Source of the DNA: Chloroflexi bacterium AL-N1
GTDB taxonomy: Bacteria > Chloroflexota > Chloroflexia > Chloroflexales > Roseiflexaceae
Assembly: GCA_013122435.1 (NCBI GenBank)
Contig: WYDT01000002.1
Location: 372,001-436,000 of the forward strand
Length of the DNA: 64,000 nt
Reading direction: 5' to 3'
The notes under the pieces are model-generated. The model did not search any database. It was not told the DNA's origin and worked only from the letters and a program-made list of their open reading frames with translations. Each line of letters begins with the position of its first letter. Position 1 is the stretch's first letter. Made by a program: the position numbers and the translations under genes. This document shows, one piece after another, positions 46,908-55,001 of this stretch.

Positions 46908-47459
46908 ATGCAATGTCCTCTTTGTCCCCCAACACCACTCCAACGTATCCCCCTTGAAGCCAACCTTCCTGCACACACCTGTTCTGGCTGCGGCGGCATC
47001 TTTCTCGTTTCATCAGATTATTTTCAGTGGCGTGAACAACATAAAGCGCAACGCTCCACACACCTGGAATCGGTACCATCGATAGTAGTAACAGACGTTC
47101 CCAAAGCCAAACAATGTCTTTTCTGCCGACATATCATGCTGCGTTACCAGGTTGGTCATGATGTAAATATCATTTTGGATCACTGTGATAATTGTAACAG
47201 TGTCTGGTTTGATCACCACAAATGGGACGTGCTCAGAAACCATAATCTGCACAGTGATATCCATCGCATCTTCACCGAAGCATGGCAACGCCGCGTCCGT
47301 GATGCCGACCATCGCGCAATGATGGAGGCGATTTACCGAGAGAAATTTGGATCAGATGATTACACCGAGGTACAACGAGTCAAAGCATGGCTGGATGCAC
47401 ACCCACAACGTGAGGCATTACGTGCCTATTTAAATGCAGAGAACCCCTACCGACGATGA
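46908..47459 (+). CDS. zinc-ribbon (TFIIB-type) protein
   Basis: A 183-residue soluble protein with two zinc-ribbon sites: MQCPLCPPTP with HTCSGCGGIF at the N-terminus, and QCLFCRHIM with LDHCDNCNSVWFDHHK in the middle, the latter typical of the zf-TFIIB group. The C-terminal half is helical and charged. ATG 46908 has TGAGG six bases upstream. Function is unknown; many relatives accompany membrane or stress proteins. Confidence 0.75.
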   Translation: MQCPLCPPTPLQRIPLEANLPAHTCSGCGGIFLVSSDYFQWREQHKAQRSTHLESVPSIVVTDVPKAKQCLFCRHIMLRYQVGHDVNIILDHCDNCNSVWFDHHKWDVLRNHNLHSDIHRIFTEAWQRRVRDADHRAMMEAIYREKFGSDDYTEVQRVKAWLDAHPQREALRAYLNAENPYRR

Positions 47460-47476
47460 TTTGCGTGAGGATGCAT

Positions 47477-47650
47477 ACCCTTAGGGTTCCCTCCCAATCC
47501 CCGTATATCATGCCGAAATTCTGAAATAACACCCAACCTTTCGACCTCACGATAGCCCATCTCCATCAGGCATACGGCGATTAGTAGTTCATCATTTGGG
47601 GCAACCTTTAGGGTTGCGCTTTCTGTACTATTTGGGTCAACCCTTAGGGT
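47477..47650. repeat. three CCCTTAGGG-like hairpin repeats
   Basis: ACCCTTAGGGT (47477-47487), GCAACC-TTTAG-GGTTGC (47601-47617) and AACCCTTAGGGT (47639-47650) recur between convergent genes. The last one contains the sensor kinase stop codon. They may act as terminators or be copies of a small dispersed repeat. Confidence 0.5.
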
Positions 47651-49617
47651 CTCGATCTCCCCACTGCTATCTCTGCTTCTCCTTCATCCGGTTCAGGCAA
47701 TGCCTGTGTAATCGGTAACACTACAGTTATGGTAGTACCATGACTTATCATACTCTGTACCTTGATAGTGCCACCATGTTCTTGCACAATGCCGTACGAA
47801 ATAGACAGCCCTAATCCAGTACCAGATGTACTACTCTTGCCAGGGACACCTTTGGTCGTAACAAAGGGATCAAAAATCTTATCCTGTATTTCTTCAGGAA
47901 TACCACAGCCAGTATCCGAAACCTCTATCTCTATTGAGTCGTACTGTTCCCAGAGTGCCACCGTAAGCGTTCCACCATCAGGCTTCATAGCGTCACACGC
48001 ATTGGTGATGAGATTCAACACAACCTGTGCAATCTGCCCAACATCGCATACGGTATCTGGTACTGCTTCGATCTCACGGACCAGTTTCACTTTATCCTTG
48101 CGTAGACTCGGCGTAACTAAAGTCAGTGTCTCATTGATTGTCTCGGTAATATTAGCAAGCTCACGACGAGGTCGCTCCTCACGCGCAAAAGTTAATAAGC
48201 TCCGAGTAATGCTGCTACCACGCCAACAACTCTGGATGATCACATCTAAAGATTGATTTTTTTCAGCCAGTTTCCTGACACGCTTACCAAGTTCCGCATA
48301 ACCAATAATGCCACCAAGCAGATTATTAAATTCGTGAGCAATACCAGCCGAAAACGTCCCTAGCGCTGCGAGTTTTGATGATTGAATAAGCTCAGCTTGC
48401 TGCTGGTGTACTTCATCAAAAAGCTGTACGTTTTCGAGCATCATAGAAGCCTGACGCGCAAAAGACGTCAGAATACGCTGTTCATCAGCCTCAAGACCAC
48501 GAAGCTGATCAAACGACAGACAGATGGTGCCCAGAACTCGATGCTCGGTTGTAAGCGGGATCGTCAACACCCCAGACCACCGCGCCGCCTGATCCCTAAG
48601 GGCTATTGGTGCTAGCCCTTGCTGTCGCTCATCGGTGAGCAGCGTAACCATTCCTGATTTTAATAATGCTGTGTAACTCTCAGGCTCATCAAATGCAGCT
48701 ATGGCTGGGAGATCAAGATTGTAGGAAGCCTTTAGTTGTGGTCGGTCACGCTCATCAAATAATACCACCCACCCATATGGGGCATCAAGCAGCCCTGCAA
48801 GGCGCTCACAAATCAGCTCGAGCATCTTTTGTACATTGCGTGTCCCAATAATTGTGGTAGTTAACGAAAGCAAACGCTCAAGACGTTTGGTCAGGATTTC
48901 ACGCTGTTGGGCCAGTTGTGCCAGATCAACGGTAGTTTGTTGTAGGTCCGCTTGGATACGAAATACATGTTGGGCAACAAAAAGCGGGGCAAACCCAAGG
49001 AAAAATACCCACGGGTTAATAGCCCACAATAACGCCAGAATACCACCAAGTGGCACCATCGCTATGATATACCAACGCAGTGCACTCAGTTTGCCAGACC
49101 GGATATCCGTAACAAGGTTGCGAATATCTCGATTAGCGGCAATGCTGTATTCCAATATGTAGACACACCCACTGATGAGAAAGAGACTCACCATTCCTAA
49201 CCCCGTACTAAACGGCAACGCACCGGGGCTATGCAGGAGATCATAGATGGGGGTGATTATGGCAACGATAAGCAAGCGAGCACCAAGGCGTCGGAAAGCG
49301 GCCTTGGGCCATTGGCGACAGATAGCAGCGGCAACAGCGGTGCCGATAAGCACTGCTATAGGGGTAAGCGGCCATGCAGTAATCGCGACCCCGGTAATCA
49401 TCAGAGTCGGGGCAGCAGACATCACCCCTTCATGGCCAAATCGCACTGCAACATAATCGGCAATACCAATGAGGAGAGCAAGAATGAGGCCCCCCATTAA
49501 TGCCGTTAAAGTGATAACAGGCAGACTCAAGACCACAAAGGCAATGGCAGTGCTGAGCAAGGCTACTGACCAGATCGCTATGACAGGGCGATACGCCGAC
49601 GATAGAGCTATGGACAT
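47644..49617 (-). CDS. membrane sensor histidine kinase with GAF domain
   Basis: A protein of about 657 residues. The N-terminal 230 residues hold about eight hydrophobic helices (a MASE-like sensor module). A GAF domain follows a coiled stretch (about 280-425; GRWVVLFDERDRPQL-type region), then HisKA with the phosphoacceptor His in GIAHEFNNLLGGIIGYAEL and an HATPase domain: N box VLNLITNACDAM, G1 DTGCGIPEEIQ, F DPFVTTKG, G2 GTGLGLSISYG. No receiver domain or response-regulator gene is adjacent, so it is an orphan kinase. ATG 49617 is the likely start; a TTG at 49680 would add 21 residues. Confidence 0.9.
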   Translation of the reverse strand: MSIALSSAYRPVIAIWSVALLSTAIAFVVLSLPVITLTALMGGLILALLIGIADYVAVRFGHEGVMSAAPTLMITGVAITAWPLTPIAVLIGTAVAAAICRQWPKAAFRRLGARLLIVAIITPIYDLLHSPGALPFSTGLGMVSLFLISGCVYILEYSIAANRDIRNLVTDIRSGKLSALRWYIIAMVPLGGILALLWAINPWVFFLGFAPLFVAQHVFRIQADLQQTTVDLAQLAQQREILTKRLERLLSLTTTIIGTRNVQKMLELICERLAGLLDAPYGWVVLFDERDRPQLKASYNLDLPAIAAFDEPESYTALLKSGMVTLLTDERQQGLAPIALRDQAARWSGVLTIPLTTEHRVLGTICLSFDQLRGLEADEQRILTSFARQASMMLENVQLFDEVHQQQAELIQSSKLAALGTFSAGIAHEFNNLLGGIIGYAELGKRVRKLAEKNQSLDVIIQSCWRGSSITRSLLTFAREERPRRELANITETINETLTLVTPSLRKDKVKLVREIEAVPDTVCDVGQIAQVVLNLITNACDAMKPDGGTLTVALWEQYDSIEIEVSDTGCGIPEEIQDKIFDPFVTTKGVPGKSSTSGTGLGLSISYGIVQEHGGTIKVQSMISHGTTITVVLPITQALPEPDEGEAEIAVGRSRP

Positions 49618-49803
49618 AAAAACGGCTTTCTGAAACGTATTGCTCAACAAACCAACATCACATATACCACCAGAAATCAAGGATACTACAGTATATCAGA
49701 AGTTGGAGCATGTTCACAAGAGCATACAAGCAATTGCGTTTGGCCCGATGAGATTGTTCAAGAGCCGCTCACGACCCGCGCAAATAGCGTATTCGCTTTA
49801 GAC

Positions 49804-49833
49804 TTGACACATCAGAAATATGTGTATATACTC
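49804..49833 (+). promoter_or_regulatory. marR promoter with operator; leaderless start
   Basis: TTGACA (49804-49809), 17 bases, TATACT (49827-49832). The ATG (49839) falls where transcription should begin, so the mRNA is probably leaderless. GTGTATATACTC (49822-49833) overlaps the -10 and matches 11 of 12 bases of the palindrome before the gene at 50361. Confidence 0.75.
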
Positions 49834-49838
49834 CTATT

Positions 49839-50303
49839 ATGCAAGACGACCAAATCTACAATGATAATCTTTCCTTTTCGGGCGCCGACTGTGTATGTTT
49901 TAACCTGCGTAAAACAGCACGTGCCGTTACAAACTTGTATGAGCAGATTATGCAACCGATTGGGCTGCGCGCTACCCAATTTACCTTGCTCATGGTCCTA
50001 AAGGAAATAGACGAAGCTGTCACTATTAGTCAACTGGCAGATGTGCTGGTGATGGATCGCACCACACTTACCCGCGATCTCAAACCGCTAGAGCGCATAG
50101 GTCTGCTCACAGTCACAGTCGGTGCAGACCGCCGTACGCGCTGTGTGCAACTAACTGAAGCTGGTCTACAACGCCTGGCAGAGGGCTTGCCGCTCTGGGA
50201 GAAGGCACAGCAGCAGCTTATCACTCAGGGAATTGGATTGGCACACTGGCAGAATTTGCGGCAAGGATTAGAGGTGGTCACTGACATCGCACGTCAATCA
50301 TAA
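49839..50303 (+). CDS. MarR family transcriptional regulator
   Basis: A 154-residue MarR protein with the winged helix at about 50-110 (ISQLADVLVMDRTTLTRDLKPLERIGLLTV and wing GADRRTRCVQLTEAG). Two Cys near the N-terminus (DCVCFNLRK) may serve redox sensing. No ribosome site precedes the ATG. It is divergent from the sensor kinase and is followed after 57 bases by the ferredoxin-SCP2 gene, whose promoter carries the same operator, so autoregulation plus control of that gene is likely. Confidence 0.88.
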   Translation: MQDDQIYNDNLSFSGADCVCFNLRKTARAVTNLYEQIMQPIGLRATQFTLLMVLKEIDEAVTISQLADVLVMDRTTLTRDLKPLERIGLLTVTVGADRRTRCVQLTEAGLQRLAEGLPLWEKAQQQLITQGIGLAHWQNLRQGLEVVTDIARQS

Positions 50304-50318
50304 TTTTTTACTAAATAC

Positions 50319-50330
50319 GTGTATATACAC
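50319..50330. promoter_or_regulatory. MarR operator palindrome
   Basis: GTGTATATACAC is a perfect 12-base palindrome between marR and the ferredoxin-SCP2 gene; its near-copy overlaps the marR -10 (49822-49833). Confidence 0.65.
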
Positions 50331-50360
50331 TCAATAAACTAGTATCATCAGGAGCTTTTC

Positions 50361-51707
50361 ATGGCAAGTATGAAACAACATCCCACCGTTGTTCGTTTTT
50401 ATGAGCGCACTGAGCTTCAGGCACCATCTGACCACAAGCAATCATTCGATGCCAACAGATTGCGTCAGATGTGTCTGGATGCCGGAGCAGAGGACGTTGG
50501 TTTTGTATCGATCAACCGACCCGAAGTTGTCGACCAACGTGATGATATCCTGTTAGCACTTCCAGCCACCAAAACACTGATCAGCTTTGTCTGTCGCATG
50601 AACCGCGAACCCGTTCGTAGCCCTTTACGTTCCATTGCAAACGCTGAGTTCCACAGCGCTGGTGACCGTGTGGACGATGTCGGAAACGCACTGGTAACAC
50701 AACTAGAACGGCAAGGTGTTCGCGCCTTATATCCTACCGTAGGGTTTCCGATGGAAGTACAGCACTTCCCCGGCAAGACCTGGGTTATTTCACACAAGCC
50801 GATTGCAGTCGCTGCTGGTTTAGGTCAGATGGGTATTCACCGGAATGTCATCCACCCCAAGTTTGGCAATTTTATTCTGCTTGGCACCATTCTTGTTGAT
50901 GCTGAGGTAGAGGTTGAACACCACCCAATTGACTACAATCCCTGTCTGGAATGCAAGCTCTGTGTTGCTGCCTGTCCGGTTGGCGCCATCAGCCCAGAAG
51001 GAGACTTTAATTTTACAGCCTGTTTTACCCACAACTATCGTGAATTTATGGGTGGGTTTAATGACTGGGTCACTACCGTTGTGGAAAGCAAAAGTGCACA
51101 GGAGTATCGGGAGAAATTCACCGATGGCGAAACCGCCTCGATGTGGCAGAGTCTAAGCTTCAAAGCCAATTATAAAGCAGCTTATTGTATGGCGGTCTGT
51201 CCGGCGGGCGAAGATGTCATTGCACCTTTCCTGACCAATCGACCGAACTACTTGCAAGATGTGGTCAAGCCATTACAAAACAAAGTCGAAACCCTCTATG
51301 TCATACCTGGTTCGGACGCCGAAGCATATGCACAACGACGCTTCCCCCATAAACATGTCAAGCAGGTTGGTAGTGGCATCCGTGTCAATTCCATCCACAG
51401 TTTTCTCAGCAATTTATCGCTGGCATTTCAGCCCAATAAAGCCAAAGATTTGAACGCTACCTATCATTTTACTTTTACTGGTGCGGAAGAACGAAATGCC
51501 ACGATAACCATTCAGAATCAAACGGTAACAGTATCGGAGGGACATCAGGGCACCGCCGATCTGCAGATCCAGGCTGATAGTCAAACCTGGGTCGGGTTCT
51601 TGCAAAAAGAGCGCAACTTACTGTGGGCGATCATACGCCGCAAAATTCGCGTGAAAGGCCCACTTAAGCTTATGGCCGCCTTCGGACGTGTGTTTGCCAC
51701 GGGCTAA
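50361..51707 (+). CDS. 4Fe-4S protein with C-terminal SCP2-like domain
   Basis: A 448-residue cytoplasmic protein. The N-terminal part (about 25-200) resembles the cobalamin-type region of epoxyqueuosine reductase and reductive dehalogenases (LCLDAGAEDVGFVSIN, GLGQMGIHRNVIHPKFG). A ferredoxin-like cluster site follows at about 193-205 (NPCLECKLCVAACPVG) with further Cys in YCMAVCPAG. Residues about 345-448 form an SCP2-like lipid-binding domain (ATYHFTFTGAEERNATITI, DLQIQADSQTW). AGGAG lies seven bases before the ATG. A redox enzyme for a hydrophobic substrate, controlled by the MarR protein, is inferred. Confidence 0.8.
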   Translation: MASMKQHPTVVRFYERTELQAPSDHKQSFDANRLRQMCLDAGAEDVGFVSINRPEVVDQRDDILLALPATKTLISFVCRMNREPVRSPLRSIANAEFHSAGDRVDDVGNALVTQLERQGVRALYPTVGFPMEVQHFPGKTWVISHKPIAVAAGLGQMGIHRNVIHPKFGNFILLGTILVDAEVEVEHHPIDYNPCLECKLCVAACPVGAISPEGDFNFTACFTHNYREFMGGFNDWVTTVVESKSAQEYREKFTDGETASMWQSLSFKANYKAAYCMAVCPAGEDVIAPFLTNRPNYLQDVVKPLQNKVETLYVIPGSDAEAYAQRRFPHKHVKQVGSGIRVNSIHSFLSNLSLAFQPNKAKDLNATYHFTFTGAEERNATITIQNQTVTVSEGHQGTADLQIQADSQTWVGFLQKERNLLWAIIRRKIRVKGPLKLMAAFGRVFATG

Positions 51708-51786
51708 CGCTGTCGATGCTGTCTGCAATGTACTGGCAACGTGTCGGTTTCTCTGCCTACCCAACTTCGTGCACACCCGATGGAAA

Positions 51787-51795
51787 TGGTATAAT
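51787..51795 (+). promoter_or_regulatory. extended -10 element (TGG-TATAAT)
   Basis: A consensus extended -10 at 51787-51795 lies 44 bases before the frameshifted gene at 51839 and may also drive the RNAs downstream. No clear -35. Confidence 0.5.
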
Positions 51796-51838
51796 CGACA
51801 GGCTTAGAATTGTATTGCCAACCATCAGGAGGAGCACA

Positions 51839-52574
51839 ATGGCCCGGCTCAATCAAATTATTGCTATTGAAAAAGGTGTGAAAAGCCGATCATTTCAGGA
51901 ACTCACCGAGGCGCATCATTCGCTCCAGAAGCCTACCTTAATTGCAGGCATTGCACGCACCTACCGTCCCAAAGACGAAGAAGGCGAGCAACTACCACCT
52001 GAGTGAGTCGACGAAGGTGCAGATCAAAGCCGACGATGTCATTCGCAAAACGGTTACCATGCTGACCCGTCTCCTGGATGTCACAGCGACCAAAGATTGG
52101 GGCAACTGTGTGGCCAAAGCGGATGTGGTGGTTGATGGCAATAAATTGCTGGAGCAGGTCCTGGTTTCGTATTTATTGTTTTTAGAAAAGCAACTGGTCG
52201 ACTTGCATATGTTTGTACGTAAACTTCCCACTCTCGATGCGTCCGAGACATGGACATTCGATGCCTCGGCGGATTGTTGGGCCACTGAGCCAGTGCAAAC
52301 GGTCAGAACGAAGAAGATTCCACGCAACCATGTCAAGGCTGAAGCGACCGACAAGCATCCAGCACAGGTCGAGGTGTACTATGAGGATGTGACAGTGGGC
52401 TATTGGCGGACGGTCAAGTTCTCTGGTGCATTGCCAGCCCAACGGATCAATGAGCTACTAGAACGTGTTGAAAAGCTCCAGCAGGCTGTCAAGTTTGCGC
52501 GCGAAGAAGCCAACAACACAGAGGCAGAAGACCAGAAGGTCGGGGAGGCTGTCTTCCAGTATTTGTTCAGTTAA
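51839..52574 (+). pseudogene. frameshifted gene of an actinobacterial/phage-type conserved family
   Basis: From ATG 51839 (AGGAGG upstream) the product reads MARLNQIIAIEKGVKSRSF...PKDEEGEQLPPE and stops at 52004-52006. One frame over, STKVQIKADDVIRKTVTMLTR continues without a break to AVFQYLFS at 52574. The join falls on a 4-base tandem duplication TGAGTGAG (52000-52007); deleting one copy restores a protein of about 243 residues. I recognise the reconstructed protein as a conserved hypothetical family seen in actinobacteria and their phages (I recall it as DUF7873). Function unknown. It lies directly before the tRNA-like RNAs. Confidence 0.7.
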
Positions 52575-52612
52575 GACTTGCATATCACTATAAAACCCGC
52601 TATGATAGGGGT

Positions 52613-52750
52613 CGTGAGCACAAGCTAAAACTGAAGCACAGACTAAACAGGTGTTGATGTCCCAGTGGAGGTTCGAGTCCTCCTTCCGCCATCTTTGGGC
52701 GGAGTAGCCCAACTGGAAGAGGCAGCATGAGCACCGCCACCAAACTCACG
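52613..52750 (+). ncRNA. Y RNA-like RNA 1 with permuted tRNA-like module
   Basis: Order of elements is T-arm, acceptor hairpin, D-arm, i.e. a tRNA opened at the anticodon and closed at the acceptor. T-arm GGAGG-TTCGAGT-CCTCC (52667-52683); acceptor TTCCGCC (52684-52690), 7-base loop, GGCGGAG (52698-52704); T8-A9 as TA; D-arm with GG in its loop (52707-52723). The anticodon-side helix is an 11-base-pair stem, GGTGTTGATGT (52650-52660) with GCATGAGCACC (52725-52735), one G-G mismatch. An outer stem CGTGAG/CTCACG (52613-52618, 52745-52750) closes a large internal loop. This matches bacterial Y RNAs of the YrlA type. Confidence 0.75.
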
Positions 52751-52805
52751 TTATTGCTCCAGATTTAGCATTCGCCGCCGAACGCCAAATCGAATGTCTG
52801 GAAGC

Positions 52806-52899
52806 GGAAATCGTCGGGTGCTGGTTCAATTCCGGCCCGCCCCGCCACACGAGGGGCGGTAGCTCAAAGGCAGAGCAGACGATGTGAAGAATGATTTCC
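52806..52899 (+). ncRNA. Y RNA-like RNA 2 with permuted tRNA-like module
   Basis: A second copy with unrelated primary sequence but the same order. T-arm GCTGG-TTCAATT-CCGGC (52820-52836); acceptor CCGCCCC (52837-52843), 9-base loop, GGGGCGG (52853-52859), all seven pairs Watson-Crick; TA; D-arm GCTC-AAAGGCA-GAGC (52862-52876); A26 position; closing stem ATCGTC (52810-52815) with GACGAT (52878-52883). A further pairing GGAAATC/GATTTCC (52806-52812, 52893-52899) could extend or compete with that stem. Exact ends are unknown. Confidence 0.75.
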
Positions 52900-52923
52900 C
52901 GACTTAAACGTGTTGGTGTGTGC

Positions 52924-52980
52924 AAATGGGTGGCAGAACGGGGCCGAGGGCTGTGGCTAACTCCCTCGGCTTCACCATTT
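52924..52980 (+). terminator. long hairpin after the two RNAs
   Basis: AAATGG(g)TG with CACCATTT and, inside, GCCGAGGG with CCCTCGGC (52943-52950, 52963-52970) around a 12-base loop. It may terminate the RNA transcripts or the convergent ABC operon, or be a third structured RNA; there is no long T run. Confidence 0.5.
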
Positions 52981-53014
52981 ACAGTTCCCTTCCAAAATCA
53001 GCATCTTCAAACAA

Positions 53015-53779
53015 CTACAGAATCTGCGATAGGAAGAGCTTGGTACGATCATGTTGCGGATTTTCAAAGATCTGTTCAGGCGTCCCTGCCTCCACAATCT
53101 CACCCTTGTCAAAGAACAACATACGGTCGGCCACCTCACGGGCAAATGCCATTTCGTGCGTGACCACAGCCATCGTCATCCCTGACCGCGCCAACTCTTT
53201 CATAACATCGAGGACCTCTTTGATCATCTCAGGATCAAGCGCAGAGGTTGGCTCATCGAAGAGCATTACGCGAGGCTGCATCGCCAGTGCTCGTGCAATC
53301 GCCACTCGTTGCTGCTGCCCACCAGAAAGCTGCCCAGGGAACTTGTGTGCTTGCTCAGGAATACCAACACGTTCTAACAACTCCATTGCCACATCCTCCG
53401 CACGGCGCTTGGGCCATTTGCGAACCCACGTTGGTGCCAGCGTAATGTTTCGCATAACGGTCAGGTGGGGAAACAAATTAAACTGTTGAAAGACCATCCC
53501 CACTTCACTACGGATCGCCTCGATATTCCGAATATCGTTGGTCAGCTCGATACCATCAACCAGAATCTGTCCACGCTGATGGTCTTCCAGACGATTGATA
53601 CACCGAATAAAGGTTGATTTGCCCGAACCGGATGGGCCAAACACCACAATGACTTCGCCCTTTTTGATCGTAGCACTCACACCTTTTAACACGTGAAAAT
53701 CGCCATACCATTTATGCACGTCTTTACAGACAATAATTTCTTCCTCTGAGTAGGATTCATGGTGTCCATTTGTACTCAT
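53015..53779 (-). CDS. aapP: amino-acid ABC transporter ATP-binding protein
   Basis: A 254-residue ABC ATPase of the polar amino-acid group. Walker [10 protein letters not shown]-loop [14 protein letters not shown], signature [15 protein letters not shown], Walker [14 protein letters not shown], switch His THEMAF are all intact. The start MSTNGHHES at ATG 53779 is chosen for its GAGGA; upstream in-frame codons run into the permease gene. It is the last gene of the four-gene operon (34-base gap from aapM) and energises the importer. Confidence 0.93.
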   Translation of the reverse strand: MSTNGHHESYSEEEIIVCKDVHKWYGDFHVLKGVSATIKKGEVIVVFGPSGSGKSTFIRCINRLEDHQRGQILVDGIELTNDIRNIEAIRSEVGMVFQQFNLFPHLTVMRNITLAPTWVRKWPKRRAEDVAMELLERVGIPEQAHKFPGQLSGGQQQRVAIARALAMQPRVMLFDEPTSALDPEMIKEVLDVMKELARSGMTMAVVTHEMAFAREVADRMLFFDKGEIVEAGTPEQIFENPQHDRTKLFLSQIL

Positions 53780-53813
53780 ACGCGTCCTCGTATCTGTCAT
53801 GTATACCCATATT

Positions 53814-54998
53814 CTATCGTTTGCCAACACCAAGTGCGGATTCAAGTTGACGACTGACATAGGTCATCGAGAAGGCAAAAACCCAGTACATCGCCGCGAC
53901 AAACACAAACACCTCTGCCTGTAAGCCTAAAAATTCGTCTTGCCCGAGCACAGCACGCCCAATCCCCAACAGGTCTAGCTGACTCGCAATCGCAATTAGC
54001 GAGGTGTCCTTGAACAGACTCACAAATTGGCTCACATTCGCTGGAATCACGATCCGTAGTGCTTGCGGCATTACAATCAGACTCATGGTTAGAAAGGGGT
54101 TTAAGCCAAGCGCCCGTGCTGCTTCATACTGCCCATTCGGTACTGCTTGTAAGCCACCACGTACATTTTCAGCAATATAGGCGGCAGTAAAAAGGGTAAA
54201 GCCCACGATAGCTCGCACAATTGAGTCAATCGCCTCACCACCAGGGATAAAGAGTGGTAGCATAATCTGCGACATAAAGAGGATGGTCACTAATGGCACA
54301 CCACGTATCAACTCAATGTAGCCAGTGCAGAAGAGGCTGATGGCTGGAAGTGAGCTGCGCCGTCCGACTGCCAATAACACCCCCAGTGGAAAGGAAAAAA
54401 CAATACCACTAATGGACAAAATCATCGTGAGGAGCAGCCCGCCCCACTCACGGGTTTCGATCACTGGCAGCAAAACACCAAACCCTCGCAAAAAATAAAC
54501 GATCAATGGCAGCGTGAGAACCCAGCCGATCACCACCCAACGACTCTGAGCAGCAAATTGGCGACCAAGAAAGAACCCACCAAAGATCAGCGCACCACAT
54601 ACCAGCAACCACACACGGGTTGAGCTACTGAATGGGAACAGTGTCAACAACATAAGTGCACTACCATAAGCCACTGCAACGCCACGGATAACCTGTGGCC
54701 AGATACCCCAACTCAACCCTAGCAGACTGGTAACCAACGCTACACACACCCACACCCGCCAGACCTGCTCAATGGGGAAAAGGCCGATCATAAACAATCG
54801 CAGGTTGGTGGTCACCACACCCCAGTTCGCCTGTGTAAACACCCAGGTTAGCAACTGACTCAGCACCAGATAGATCAGCGTAAGACAGATAATCGTGAGA
54901 ATACTGTTGTACCACGAACTGAAGAGATTGGTACGCAGCCATTTCAATGGAGTGATCCGCTCACGTGGCCGCTCAATGAGTTCAGGAATAGTCGTCAT
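53814..54998 (-). CDS. aapM: amino-acid ABC transporter permease (AapM type)
   Basis: A 394-residue inner-membrane permease of the long HisM/AapM subgroup. The N-terminal half has several extra helices, and the C-terminal half carries the permease domain with [44 protein letters not shown] (EAA-type motif, shown in part) and [17 protein letters not shown]. It pairs with the AapQ-like protein, 3 bases apart. The Aap group imports many L-amino acids, including acidic ones. Confidence 0.92.
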   Translation of the reverse strand: MTTIPELIERPRERITPLKWLRTNLFSSWYNSILTIICLTLIYLVLSQLLTWVFTQANWGVVTTNLRLFMIGLFPIEQVWRVWVCVALVTSLLGLSWGIWPQVIRGVAVAYGSALMLLTLFPFSSSTRVWLLVCGALIFGGFFLGRQFAAQSRWVVIGWVLTLPLIVYFLRGFGVLLPVIETREWGGLLLTMILSISGIVFSFPLGVLLAVGRRSSLPAISLFCTGYIELIRGVPLVTILFMSQIMLPLFIPGGEAIDSIVRAIVGFTLFTAAYIAENVRGGLQAVPNGQYEAARALGLNPFLTMSLIVMPQALRIVIPANVSQFVSLFKDTSLIAIASQLDLLGIGRAVLGQDEFLGLQAEVFVFVAAMYWVFAFSMTYVSRQLESALGVGKR

Positions 54999-55001
54999 GG
55001 C

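Noticed and set aside
52650..52883. Two ordinary tRNA genes
   Set aside because: The T-arm comes before the D-arm and no anticodon arm lies between them, so standard tRNA order is not met.
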